Assembly: GCF_007858495.1 (NCBI RefSeq)
Contig: NZ_CP041663.1
Coordinates: 434,001-498,000, forward strand
Direction of reading: 5' to 3'
DNA: 64,000 nucleotides
DNA from: Mycoplasma anserisalpingitidis
GTDB lineage: Bacteria > Bacillota_I > Bacilli_A > Mycoplasmatales > Metamycoplasmataceae
Shown here: one piece after another, positions 56,305 through 64,000 of the stretch
Layout: the number at the start of each line of letters is the position of its first letter
Position numbering within the stretch: the first letter of the stretch is position 1
Position numbers and translations under genes: made by a program
The notes under the pieces: generated by a model
Told to the model about the DNA's origin: nothing
The model's input: the letters and a program-made list of their open reading frames with translations, nothing else
The model's database searches: none

Positions 56305-57606
56305 TTATTCTAACCCTTGTTTATTCTTAAAGTTCATTTTTATTGGACAACCTTTGAAATTAAATGTACTTCTAAGTTGGTTTTCTAAAAATCTTTGATA
56401 TGAGAAATGAAGAAATTTCTTATCATTAACATAGAAATTAAATGTAGGTATTTTATCTAAAGTTTTTCTTACAAAGTATATATTTAATTTTCCACCATTA
56501 TATGGTGCTGCGGGTTGAATCATTTGTGTTTCCATAATAAAATTCGATAATAAAGAAGGTTTGATATCTCTCTCAAGATTTTCTCTAACTTCATTTAATG
56601 TTTCTGTTAATTTATTTAATCTTTGATTGTATTTTGCAGAAATAAATACAAAAGGAACTCATGGGACGAAATGCAAAGTATTTCTCATTTTTTTCTCAAA
56701 TTGAGCCATCGTATTAGTTTCTTTTTCAACAAGATCTCACTTATTAACTACCACAATAATCGGTTTATCGTTTTCTAGTGCATAACCAATAATTCTTGCA
56801 TCAAAGTGTGAAAGTTCAGTTGTAGCATCAATTAAAATTAATGATAAATCAGATTCACTTAAGGAATTCATAGCTCTCATTAAAGCATAATGATCAACTG
56901 ATTCAACTAGTTTACTTTTACGCATAATTCCAGCTGTATCAATAACATTGTAAAATTTATCACCAATTTTTACCTTAGTTTTAACACTATCTCTAGTGGT
57001 ACCTGCTATATCAGAAACAATTGAACGTTCTTCTTTAGCTAAATTATTCAGTAATGAGCTTTTTCCAGCATTAGGTTTACCTATAATTGATAGTTTAAAT
57101 AATTCTTCCTCTTGTTCTTCACTAAAATCTAGGTTTTTAACAACTTCATCAAGCAATTCACCAACACCTTCGCCATGAAGTGCACTAATTCTAAAAATTT
57201 CACCACCTAGTTTGTAAAGTGAATAATCAAAATCTTGATTAGATTCTAATTTATTTGCTCCAATAATAATTGGTTTATTAGACTTTCTTAAAATATTCAT
57301 AATAAATGCATCATCATTAGTTAATTCCATTGTTCCATCAATTATAAAAACAATTACATCAGCTTCTTCAATTGCTATTTTTGCTTGAATTTGAATTTGT
57401 TCCTGAAATGGTTTGTTTTCTATTTCAATTCCACCAGTATCGATTATTTTTATATTTTTACCGGTTCAAGTGATAGTTTCATACAATCTATCTCTTGTGA
57501 CACCTGGTTCATCATAAACTATTGACGATCTTCTACCAACAAGTCGGTTAAACAATGTGCTTTTACCGACATTGGGTTTTCCTATTATTGCTACTGTATT
57601 ACGCAT
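56305..57606 (-). CDS. der: Ribosome assembly GTPase Der (EngA)
   Basis: Der has two GTPase domains and helps 50S assembly. The 433-aa protein shows, in domain 1, [24 protein letters not shown] and DTGGI, then in domain 2 [27 protein letters not shown] and VVNKWDLVEK, and finally a KH-like domain ([18 protein letters not shown]). Domain 1 has GANKLESN in place of NKxD, a weakened G4 motif. It overlaps the end of cmk by 8 bases, the same cmk-der pairing as in other mycoplasmas. Confidence 0.97.
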
Positions 57607-58276
57607 CTAATTCCTCAGCTTTATTTTTTATTATATTTATAATATGTTGAACAACTTCATCAAAAGTCATATTGGTGCAATCAACTAAAATAGCATCTTC
57701 TGTTTTATGCAATGGATCAACTTCACGATTCATATCTTGAGCATCACGCATTTTAACATCATAAAGCACTTCTTCATAATTGCTACTATAACCAAGTGAC
57801 AGATTTTGCTCGCATCTACGTTTTGCTCTTTCTTCCGGTTCTGCTCATAAGAAAATTTTAACTTCAGCATGTGGCATTAATTTAAATGTTGTATCGCGAC
57901 CATCAACAATAAAACCTTTATTGGTTTTAGTCATTTTTTGAACGTAATCCACAACAAAATTTCTTACTTCTTGATACTTAGCAACTACAGCGGCAGCTTT
58001 AGAAACATGTTCAGCTCTAATTTGAGTTGAAACATTTTCACCATTTAAATAAACACTTTCATCTTCTTTTAATTCAATCATACCTTCAACTAAAGTGTTT
58101 AGTACTGCAAATTTGTCAACTAAATCAACTCCTAATCTTAAAGCATTAAGAGCAATAGCACGATAGAGACTTCCACTGTTTATTGGAGTGTAAGATAATA
58201 AATTAGAAATCTCTTTACTTACACTACTTTTACCTGCTCCACTTGGTCCATCAATAGCAACATTAACTTTCTTCAT
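57599..58276 (-). CDS. cmk: Cytidylate kinase
   Basis: CMP/dCMP kinase of pyrimidine nucleotide metabolism, 225 aa. It starts [23 protein letters not shown] with the P-loop, then [32 protein letters not shown], and [22 protein letters not shown], where other family members have DGRDIGT. The frame needs a TGA (Trp) at 57845-57847. Its end overlaps der. A minus-strand gene lies 44 bases upstream. Confidence 0.96.
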
Positions 58277-58320
58277 AAAATCCTCATTAAATTATTATCT
58301 TATTAATATACCATAATTTT

Positions 58321-58758
58321 TTAAATTTTAACTTGGTTAACAATAACTCTTGTGGTTTTGGTTAAATCAATAATCGAATCGTCGTCATCTTTTTCCTGAG
58401 TATTCAAATCTAATAAGCCACAAAGATATTTAACATCATTACTTTCAAAAGAATAATTTTCCATAAAACTACTGTCATAAATTTGTGAAAATAACTCAGT
58501 AAAAACATTATCTAATAACTCTAATTTTGAATTGACTTCAATAAATTTACTCATCTCAGGACTAATTGATTTTTTAGGTAAATTTTCATTAGTTAAATTT
58601 AACTTAAAATCAATTTTAGGATCTAAATTTTTAAAAATTTTTTTAACTTTTTTATAATCTTTTTCAACTTCAGAATTATTTTTTAAACTTAGTTTGTAAA
58701 GTAGTTCTAAATCATACAAATCTTTAGTTTCACTAATTACAGTTTTATTTTTTATCAT
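58321..58758 (-). CDS. Hypothetical protein, 145 aa
   Basis: I do not recognise this mostly helical, charged protein (start MIKNKTVISETKDLYDLELL, end TTRVIVNQVKI). It has no signal or membrane segment. It has an acidic patch near the C terminus (EKDDDDSIIDL). It probably heads the transcript that continues into cmk and der, and is divergent from ftsY over 44 bases. No ribosome site is seen before its ATG, so it too may be read from a leaderless mRNA. Confidence 0.65.
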   Translation of the reverse strand: MIKNKTVISETKDLYDLELLYKLSLKNNSEVEKDYKKVKKIFKNLDPKIDFKLNLTNENLPKKSISPEMSKFIEVNSKLELLDNVFTELFSQIYDSSFMENYSFESNDVKYLCGLLDLNTQEKDDDDSIIDLTKTTRVIVNQVKI

Positions 58759-58788
58759 ATCAATATTTTACTTATTTTGCTTAAATTT

Positions 58789-58794
58789 TATAAA
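58789..58794 (+). promoter_or_regulatory. -10 element of a leaderless ftsY mRNA
   Basis: TATAAA ends 8 bases before the ftsY ATG, with no ribosome site between. Confidence 0.5.
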
Positions 58795-58802
58795 ATATAA
58801 GT

Positions 58803-59795
58803 ATGAAACTTTTTAAAAAATTAAAAGATTTCTTTAGTAAAGATCAAACTAGAGAACAACTTGAAAAAATATCACATTATGATAAAGGTTTAGCTAACAC
58901 TAGTTCTTTTGGTGCTAAAATTCGTGAATTGCAAAATAAACACGTAAAAATTGATGAAGAGTATTTTGAGGAACTTGAAGAAATTTTGATAATGTCGGAT
59001 ATTAACTACAATTTAGTAGACCAAATTATTGAATTAATTAAAGGTGAAGTTAAAGCTAATAAAATCACTGACCCTAAATTAATTGGTGAGATTGTAGCTG
59101 ATGGTATTTTTAAGGCTTATACAAATAACACAGTTGTTAATACTAATTTAAATGTTAAAGATGATCGTTTAAATGTTTTTATTATGGTTGGTGTAAATGG
59201 TTCAGGTAAAACAACAAGTATTGCTAAATTAGCAAATAAATTTAAAAATGAAGGCAAGAAAGTTTTAATTGCAGCTGCTGATACTTTTAGAGCTGCGGCA
59301 GTTGAACAACTCAGTGAATGAGCTAAAAGAGTTGATGTTGACATTATAAAACCTGATAAACCAAATCAAGATCCTTCTTCAGTAGTTTATAAAGCAATGG
59401 ATTATGCAAAAAGTAATAATTATGACTTGTTAATTATTGATACTGCTGGAAGACTACAAAATAAAGTTAATTTAATGAATGAGTTAAATAAAATGGTAGG
59501 AGTTATTAAAAAATTTCAAAATGATGCTCCACATGAGTCACTTTTAGTTATGGACGCTACAACTGGTCAAAATGGTTTAAGTCAAGCCAAAGTATTCAAA
59601 GAGGTATCTAATTTAACTGGAATTATTTTGACTAAATTAGATGGAACAAGTAAAGGTGGAATAATCCTTTCAATCAAAAATGAATTTGATTTAAATGTTA
59701 AATATGTTGGTATGGGAGAAAAACTTGACGATTTACAAGAATTTGACCTTGAATTATTCATTTACGAAATGACTAAGGAATTAATTAATGAGTAA
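58803..59795 (+). CDS. ftsY: Signal recognition particle receptor FtsY
   Basis: FtsY docks ribosome-SRP complexes to the membrane. The 330-aa protein has a short basic N terminus ([14 protein letters not shown]), the four-helix N domain, and the G domain: [54 protein letters not shown] and the closing [15 protein letters not shown]. It lacks the long acidic A domain of E. coli FtsY, as is usual outside proteobacteria. A TGA at 59319-59321 is Trp. It overlaps ylxM by 8 bases. Confidence 0.97.
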
Positions 59796-60018
59796 AGAAA
59801 TAATTATTGATGAAAATGAGTATTATGTAAGTCTCTATGAAAAATATAAGAATTTTTTAACTCAAACTCAAAGTCAAAATTTCTATTTATATTACTTCGA
59901 AGATCTTTCATATGCTGAGATTGCTAAAATAAGTGCTACAACTAGAGCAGCTGCACAAGATTCAATCAAAAAAGCTAAAATAAAACTAAAGAAAATACAT
60001 GAAAGTATTGATGAATAA
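59788..60018 (+). CDS. ylxM: YlxM-like SRP-associated helix-turn-helix protein
   Basis: The 76-aa protein has YEKYKNFLTQTQSQNFYLYYFEDLSYAEIAKISATTRAAAQDSIKKAK, the sigma-like helix-turn-helix of the YlxM/UPF0122 family (family: T..Q......Y..DLS..EIAE...SR.AV.D.I..). YlxM lies next to ffh or ftsY in many Gram-positive genomes and in Streptococcus stimulates the SRP cycle. Here it overlaps the end of ftsY. It is shorter than the usual 110 aa. Confidence 0.88.
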   Translation: MSKEIIIDENEYYVSLYEKYKNFLTQTQSQNFYLYYFEDLSYAEIAKISATTRAAAQDSIKKAKIKLKKIHESIDE

Positions 60019-60031
60019 GTATTTCAAGAAA

Positions 60032-60152
60032 TAAAAAAAGCCATAAGGCTTCAAAAAAGACTTCTTGAAATATTTTTTTATTATTTCAGGACAGTGAGCG
60101 CTAGACTCCAGAAGTTGCCTTTGCAACAATAGTTCAATTAATGAACTCAACG
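60032..60152 (-). ncRNA. Unassigned small RNA with own promoter and terminator
   Basis: On the minus strand a near-consensus promoter (TTGATT at 60186-60181, 17-base spacer with TG before the -10, TATAAT at 60163-60158) is followed by about 120 bases with no open frame and then by a terminator (AAGCC-TTAT-GGCTT and seven T, 60051-60033). The RNA would fold as GAGTTCA/TGAACT, GTTGC-AAAG-GCAAC, a less paired part containing GGAGTCTAGCGCTCACTG, then TGAAATA/TATTTCA and the terminator. It does not contain the SRP RNA tetraloop or symmetric-loop motif and is too short for RNase P RNA or tmRNA. I cannot name it. Confidence 0.6.
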
Positions 60153-60208
60153 TAATTATTATACATAAAAATTCAAAAATAATCAAATTTTATTTTGTGT
60201 AAAGTTTT

Positions 60209-60248
60209 TTTAATTAAAAACACAAACCTATTATTCGGTTTGTGTTTT
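60209..60248 (-). terminator. Terminator after fruA
   Basis: AAAACACAAACC and GGTTTGTGTTTT form a perfect twelve-pair hairpin (60217-60228 with 60237-60248), followed on the minus strand by a T-rich tract. Confidence 0.88.
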
Positions 60249-60258
60249 ATCATTCTTA

Positions 60259-62280
60259 CTATCTTTTCGCTTTTCTAGCGTTAATTTTGAATGAAATTCC
60301 ATTTCCAATAGGAATTCCTTTTCATTTTCCAAGTTCTGGGTTTTCAACATTTCTCTTGAGTGCTCCAAGAACAAAAGCACCAATAACAGTACCAACAACA
60401 AGTGAGAAGATGTATCAGTATCATTTTTGAGCAACGATAAATACGAATACCCCCCCGTGAGGAGCAGGAATTGATGCTCCTAAACCTGCTGATAAAGCAC
60501 CTGCAATAGCTGAAGCAATAATTGATGAAAGGATAACTCTTAGTGGGTCAGCTGCTGCATAAGGAATTGCACCTTCAGTAATAAATGAAATTCCCATTAA
60601 ATAGTTAATTTTTGAATCATTTCTTTCTTTTTTAGTGAATTTTTGTGGGAATAAATCTGCTGCTAAAGCAATAAGAAGTGGTGGAACCATACCACCAACC
60701 ATAACAGCTGCCATAATTCATGGTTGATTGATTCCATTTGGATCTAATGATGCTACACCGATAGTGTAAGCAACTTTGTTGATTGGACCACCCATATCAA
60801 CTGCCATCATACCAGCAAGTAAAGCACCAACACCAATTTTAAATCCAATTGATACACTTGCATTTTTACCAACAATGTATTCAAGACCTAAATTAATGTA
60901 TTTATTTAAGTAAGCTAATGGTGTATTAACTACAAAGAACATAATAAGAGCAACAATTAATAATCCTAATAATGGGTAGATAAGCATAGGTTTGATTCCA
61001 TCCATCGATTTAGGAAGTCAAGTAAAGGCTTTACCAAGTAAAACTACTACATAACCTGCTAAGAATCCTCCAATTAAGGCACCGAGGAATCCAGCATTCG
61101 AACCAGTTTGAGAAACCATGAAGCTTGAGCTTGCTGCTATAGCTCCAGCAGCCATACCAACTGCTAAACCAGGACGACCTGCAATTGAGTAAGCAATATA
61201 TCCAGCTAAAACTGCTAACATGAATCCAAAAGCAAATTGTCCTGAATCCATAAAGAATTTAGCTACGACTGAGTATGAACCAAAATTTCCACCAACAGCA
61301 TCAGTTCCATAGAAAGAGTCGATAAGGAATGATAATGCAATTAAAATTCCACCACCTATAACGAATGGAAGCATATGTGAAACCCCACTCATTACATGTT
61401 TATAAACAGTTTGAATAAATGTAGGTTTAGTTGTCTGAGTTGTTTTTTTCTCAACATCTTTAGGTGAATAAATTTCTACATTTTCCTTCAATACCTTATT
61501 AATTAAGTTTTCAGGTTCTTTAATTCCTTGAGTAACAGAAGCTTGTAAAAGTTTTTTACCAACAAAACGATCTAATTCAACATTAGTATCAGCTGCAATA
61601 ATTACTCCAGCTGCTTTTTCAATTTCAGAGTCAGTTAAAATATTTTTAGCTCCACCTGAACCTTGTGTTTCAATTTTAATATCAACATTTAGTTTTTTTG
61701 CTGCATTTTCTAATGCTTCTTGAGCCATATATGTATGTGCTATACCAGTTGGACAAGAAGTAATTCCAACTAAAAATACTTTATCTGAATTTACTTGTGC
61801 TACTTCTCTAGCATTTATTTCATCTTCTTTAGCTTCAATTAAGTTAAGTAATTCTTTTGCTGATTTAGTATTTACTAATTTGTTAATAAACTCTTTATCT
61901 AGAAGCATTTTGCTTAATTTTGCAAGTACTTCTAAATGTAAGTTTTCTTCACCTTTAGTTTCTGGTGCTGCAATTAAAAATACTAATTTAACATCTTGTC
62001 CATCTAGTGATTCATAATCCACACCATTTTTAATTACTAAAGCTGCTAATGCAGGTTTTTTAACAAATTTTCCTCTACCGTGAGGAATTGCTAAACCATC
62101 ACCAAGACCAGTTGTAGATTGCTTTTCTCTGTCCCAAACAGCTTTAGCAAAATCATCTTTATCAGTTAAAATATCATTTTTGAATAATAAATTAACAGCT
62201 TCATCGATTACTTCAGATTTATTCTGAGCTTTAGAAAGAACATTAATCGTCGATTCTGATAAGAGATCTTTTATTCTCAT
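60259..62280 (-). CDS. fruA: Fructose-specific PTS enzyme IIABC
   Basis: This 673-aa permease takes up fructose and phosphorylates it to fructose 1-phosphate. Domains in order are EIIA (residues of about 1-150, phosphorylated His67 in LAIPHGR), EIIB (about 165-265, Cys176 in GITSCPTGIAHTYMA) and EIIC (about 290-650, nine or so membrane helices, with DMGGPINKVAY, ITEGAIPYAA and PAPHGGVFVF). TGA codons are Trp. The gene starts 10 bases before the end of fruK, so the two are coupled. A strong terminator follows. The EIIABC fusion order is the usual one in Gram-positives and mycoplasmas. Confidence 0.96.
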
Positions 62281-63188
62281 TTTTTACCTCCTTTAATGAG
62301 TTCTTCAATTTCGTTTTTTGTTGCGATACCTTTATTAAATGCTGTAGCTGCACCACAAGCAATTGAGAAAGATAACGCACTTTGAAAGTCTCTTGATTTA
62401 TCATATTCATAGATAAATCCAGCAAGCATACTATCTCCTGCACCAACTGTGTTTTCTACATTTCCTTTATATGTGTGTTCATGATAAACTTTTTTATCAT
62501 TTGTAACTAAGATTGCACCTTTAACACCCAAGGAAACTAAAACATTTCTAGCTCCTAAGTTAATTAATTGACTTGCTTTTTCTACAATTTCTTCATTACT
62601 TTTTAATTTAGTTCCAAATATTTCTTCAAGTTCGTCTAAATTAGGTTTAATAAGAAATGGATTGTATTTTAAACAAGATAATAAATAGTTTTTAGTAGTA
62701 TCTAAGAATACTTTAATTTTTTTATTTGAAACTAACTTAAAGATATTTTCATAAATAGTATTACTAATTGAACTTGGTATATTACCTGATAAAACTAAAA
62801 TATCGTCATCTTTTAAATTAGAAAGCATGTCATATAAACTTCTTAGGTTGTCCTCACTAATAACTGGACCATTTGCATTAATAGCACTTTCACTATCTTT
62901 ATCATTGATCTTTACATTAATTCTAGTGATTCCATCCACTTCAACAAATTTGTGTTCTATGTTTAACTCATTTAAACTAGACTTAACAAATTCTCCAACA
63001 AAACCACCAACAAAACCTAAAGCAATAGATTTAGTGTTTAAATTATTTAATAGTATAGATACATTAATTCCTTTTCCACCAACTTGGTAGTTTTCTTGTA
63101 CCGATCTATTAATTTCATTTTCTTTGAAATTATCTGATAATCTAACTTGATAATCTAGTGCTGGTGATAATGTAACTGTATAAATCAT
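62271..63188 (-). CDS. fruK: 1-phosphofructokinase
   Basis: This PfkB-family kinase (305 aa) turns fructose 1-phosphate into fructose 1,6-bisphosphate. It starts MIYTVTLSPALDYQVRLSD, has QVGGKGINVSILLNNL, DDILVLSGNIPSS, PFLIKPNLDELEEIFG and the catalytic site TVGAGDSMLAGF. The start at 63188 is preceded by GAAGGGAGA; the upstream in-frame ATG at 63248 lies inside the operator-like repeats. Near its end the codons AAA AAA TGA GAA TAA show that it reads through TGA (Trp) and overlaps fruA by 10 bases. Confidence 0.95.
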
Positions 63189-63210
63189 TAATTTTCTCCC
63201 TTCATTTATA

Positions 63211-63270
63211 ATTCTACAAAATTCTACAAAATTCTTTAAAAACTGCACTAAAATTACAAAAATCTACAAA
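63211..63270. promoter_or_regulatory. Phased operator-like repeats between fruK and the DeoR-type gene
   Basis: ATTCTACAAA is repeated exactly at 63211 and 63221, with degenerate copies at 63231 (ATTCTTTAAA), about 63252 (AATTACAAA) and 63262 (ATCTACAAA). Spacing is about one helical turn or two, and the repeats overlap the fruK promoter. They are likely binding sites of the divergent regulator. Confidence 0.6.
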
Positions 63271-63347
63271 AAACTGGAAATAATTTTCACATTTTATAAT
63301 TCAAAAAGTACAATTATGATATATTTTAAATATATTAAGAGGTAAAA

Positions 63348-64000
63348 ATGTTAAAGAAACAAAGACATGAAATAATAATAAACGAAGTTAACTCAAAGGG
63401 TGCGGCAACATTAAAAGAGTTATCAAAATTAATGAAAGTTTCAGAGTCAACAGTAAGACAAGATGTAATTGAACTTGACCAAAAAAAGGCAATTAAAAGA
63501 GTTCATGGTGGTGCTTATACTAGAGATAATAAGGCTTTAAACTTAGATATTTGACTTGAATCAAGAGAACAACTCGAGCAAGACGCAAAAATGAATATTG
63601 CACAAAAAGCACTTGAATTTATAAAAAACAAGAGTTTGATTTTCATTGATGCTGGTACTACCACAAATGAGTTAGCCAAACTTTTACCTAATTCTAAAAT
63701 TTGTGTTGTAACTAATTCTTTCAGTATAGCTAACACTCTAAGAAATAAAAGTGAAATCGAAATAATTTTAATTGGTGGTAATGTTAAAAAAACAACATCT
63801 AACGTAATCGGTTCTCTTGCAATTGATAATCTAAGTATGTTTAACTTTGATGCGGGTTTTTTTGGAGCTAATGGATATGAAAAAAGTGTAGGTTTTACAA
63901 CTCCAGAACTACAAGAATGTTTATTCAAGAAAGCTGCATTAAATAAAAGTAAAGAAAAATTTATTTTGCTAGACGAAAGTAAACTAAATATGAATTATAA
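63348..64000 (+). CDS. fruR: DeoR-family fructose operon regulator (3' end missing)
   Basis: The visible 217 residues show the DeoR N-terminal helix-turn-helix (MLKKQRHEIIINEVNSKG, then KELSKLMKVSESTVRQDVIELDQK and RVHGGAY) and the sugar-phosphate sensing domain (FIDAGTTTNELAKLL, VVTNSFSIAN, IGGNVKKTTSNVIGSLA, DAGFFGANGYEKSVGFTTPE). The right edge of the window cuts the gene. A position divergent from fruKA indicates a repressor of that operon, probably released by fructose 1-phosphate, as for related regulators. AAGAGG precedes the ATG. Confidence 0.9.

Noticed and set aside
60032-60152. 4.5S SRP RNA or a tRNA
   Set aside because: The conserved SRP loop motif (GGAAG...AGCAG type) is missing, and no cloverleaf or T-loop consensus can be drawn on either strand.

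Overview
The window reads as the chromosome of a mycoplasma (class Mollicutes; most like the hominis/bovis/synoviae-type lineage, species not determined). The DNA is very AT-rich, and UGA is read as tryptophan: rpoB, trmD, parE, fruA and nearly every other long gene are open only if internal TGA codons are translated. There are no cell-wall genes, many overlapping genes, several genes with a TATAAT box only 6-9 bases before the ATG (leaderless mRNAs), and several large surface or coiled-coil proteins. No tRNA or rRNA gene and no CRISPR array was seen.

Layout. 1-5140 (minus): rplJ-rplL with an L10-type autoregulatory leader, then rpoB and the start of rpoC. 5219-9668 (minus): an unknown 452-aa gene, holA, a short comEC and a comEA-like gene (the comEA-comEC-holA order known from Bacillus), and a small YneF-type membrane protein. 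9669-11295: a gene-poor stretch and an unknown membrane protein. 11325-14108 (minus): M42 aminopeptidase, Smr-like protein, cysteine hydrolase and fpg; the last three genes overlap. 14157-16484 (plus): tsaC and a two-membrane-segment coiled-coil surface protein. 16595-17323: a type III toxin-antitoxin locus, with a ToxN/AbiQ toxin gene followed by four tandem 41-nt antitoxin RNA repeats and a terminator. 17448-18731: rpsP-trmD-rplS. 18874-25107: two coiled-coil membrane proteins and a DUF2779 protein. 25326-37571: one giant gene (4081 aa), an SGNH/GDSL hydrolase with about 3700 residues of helical repeats. 37675-39179: rpsF-ssb-rpsR with a leader that pairs with the ribosome-binding site. 39246-42716: a Bax-inhibitor-1-like membrane protein, parE (no parC next to it) and lemA. 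42726-46077: a DUF3137-like gene cut by an IS30-family element with a 14-bp target duplication. 46462-54760: an orphan ABC permease and two tandem cassettes of S8 (subtilisin-like) protease, permease and ABC ATPase. 54785-56248: a second, different IS30-family element inserted in the terminator of the second cassette, with an 18-bp target duplication. 56305-60018: der-cmk, an unknown gene, ftsY-ylxM. 60032-60152: an orphan small RNA with its own promoter and terminator. 60259-64000: fruA-fruK and a divergent DeoR-type regulator with phased operator-like repeats between them.

The most unusual parts are the type III toxin-antitoxin locus with inverted gene order, the duplicated protease-plus-ABC-transporter cassettes whose ATPases look homogenised by recent gene conversion, the giant SGNH repeat protein, the unassigned small RNA, and the two IS30 insertions with clear target duplications.
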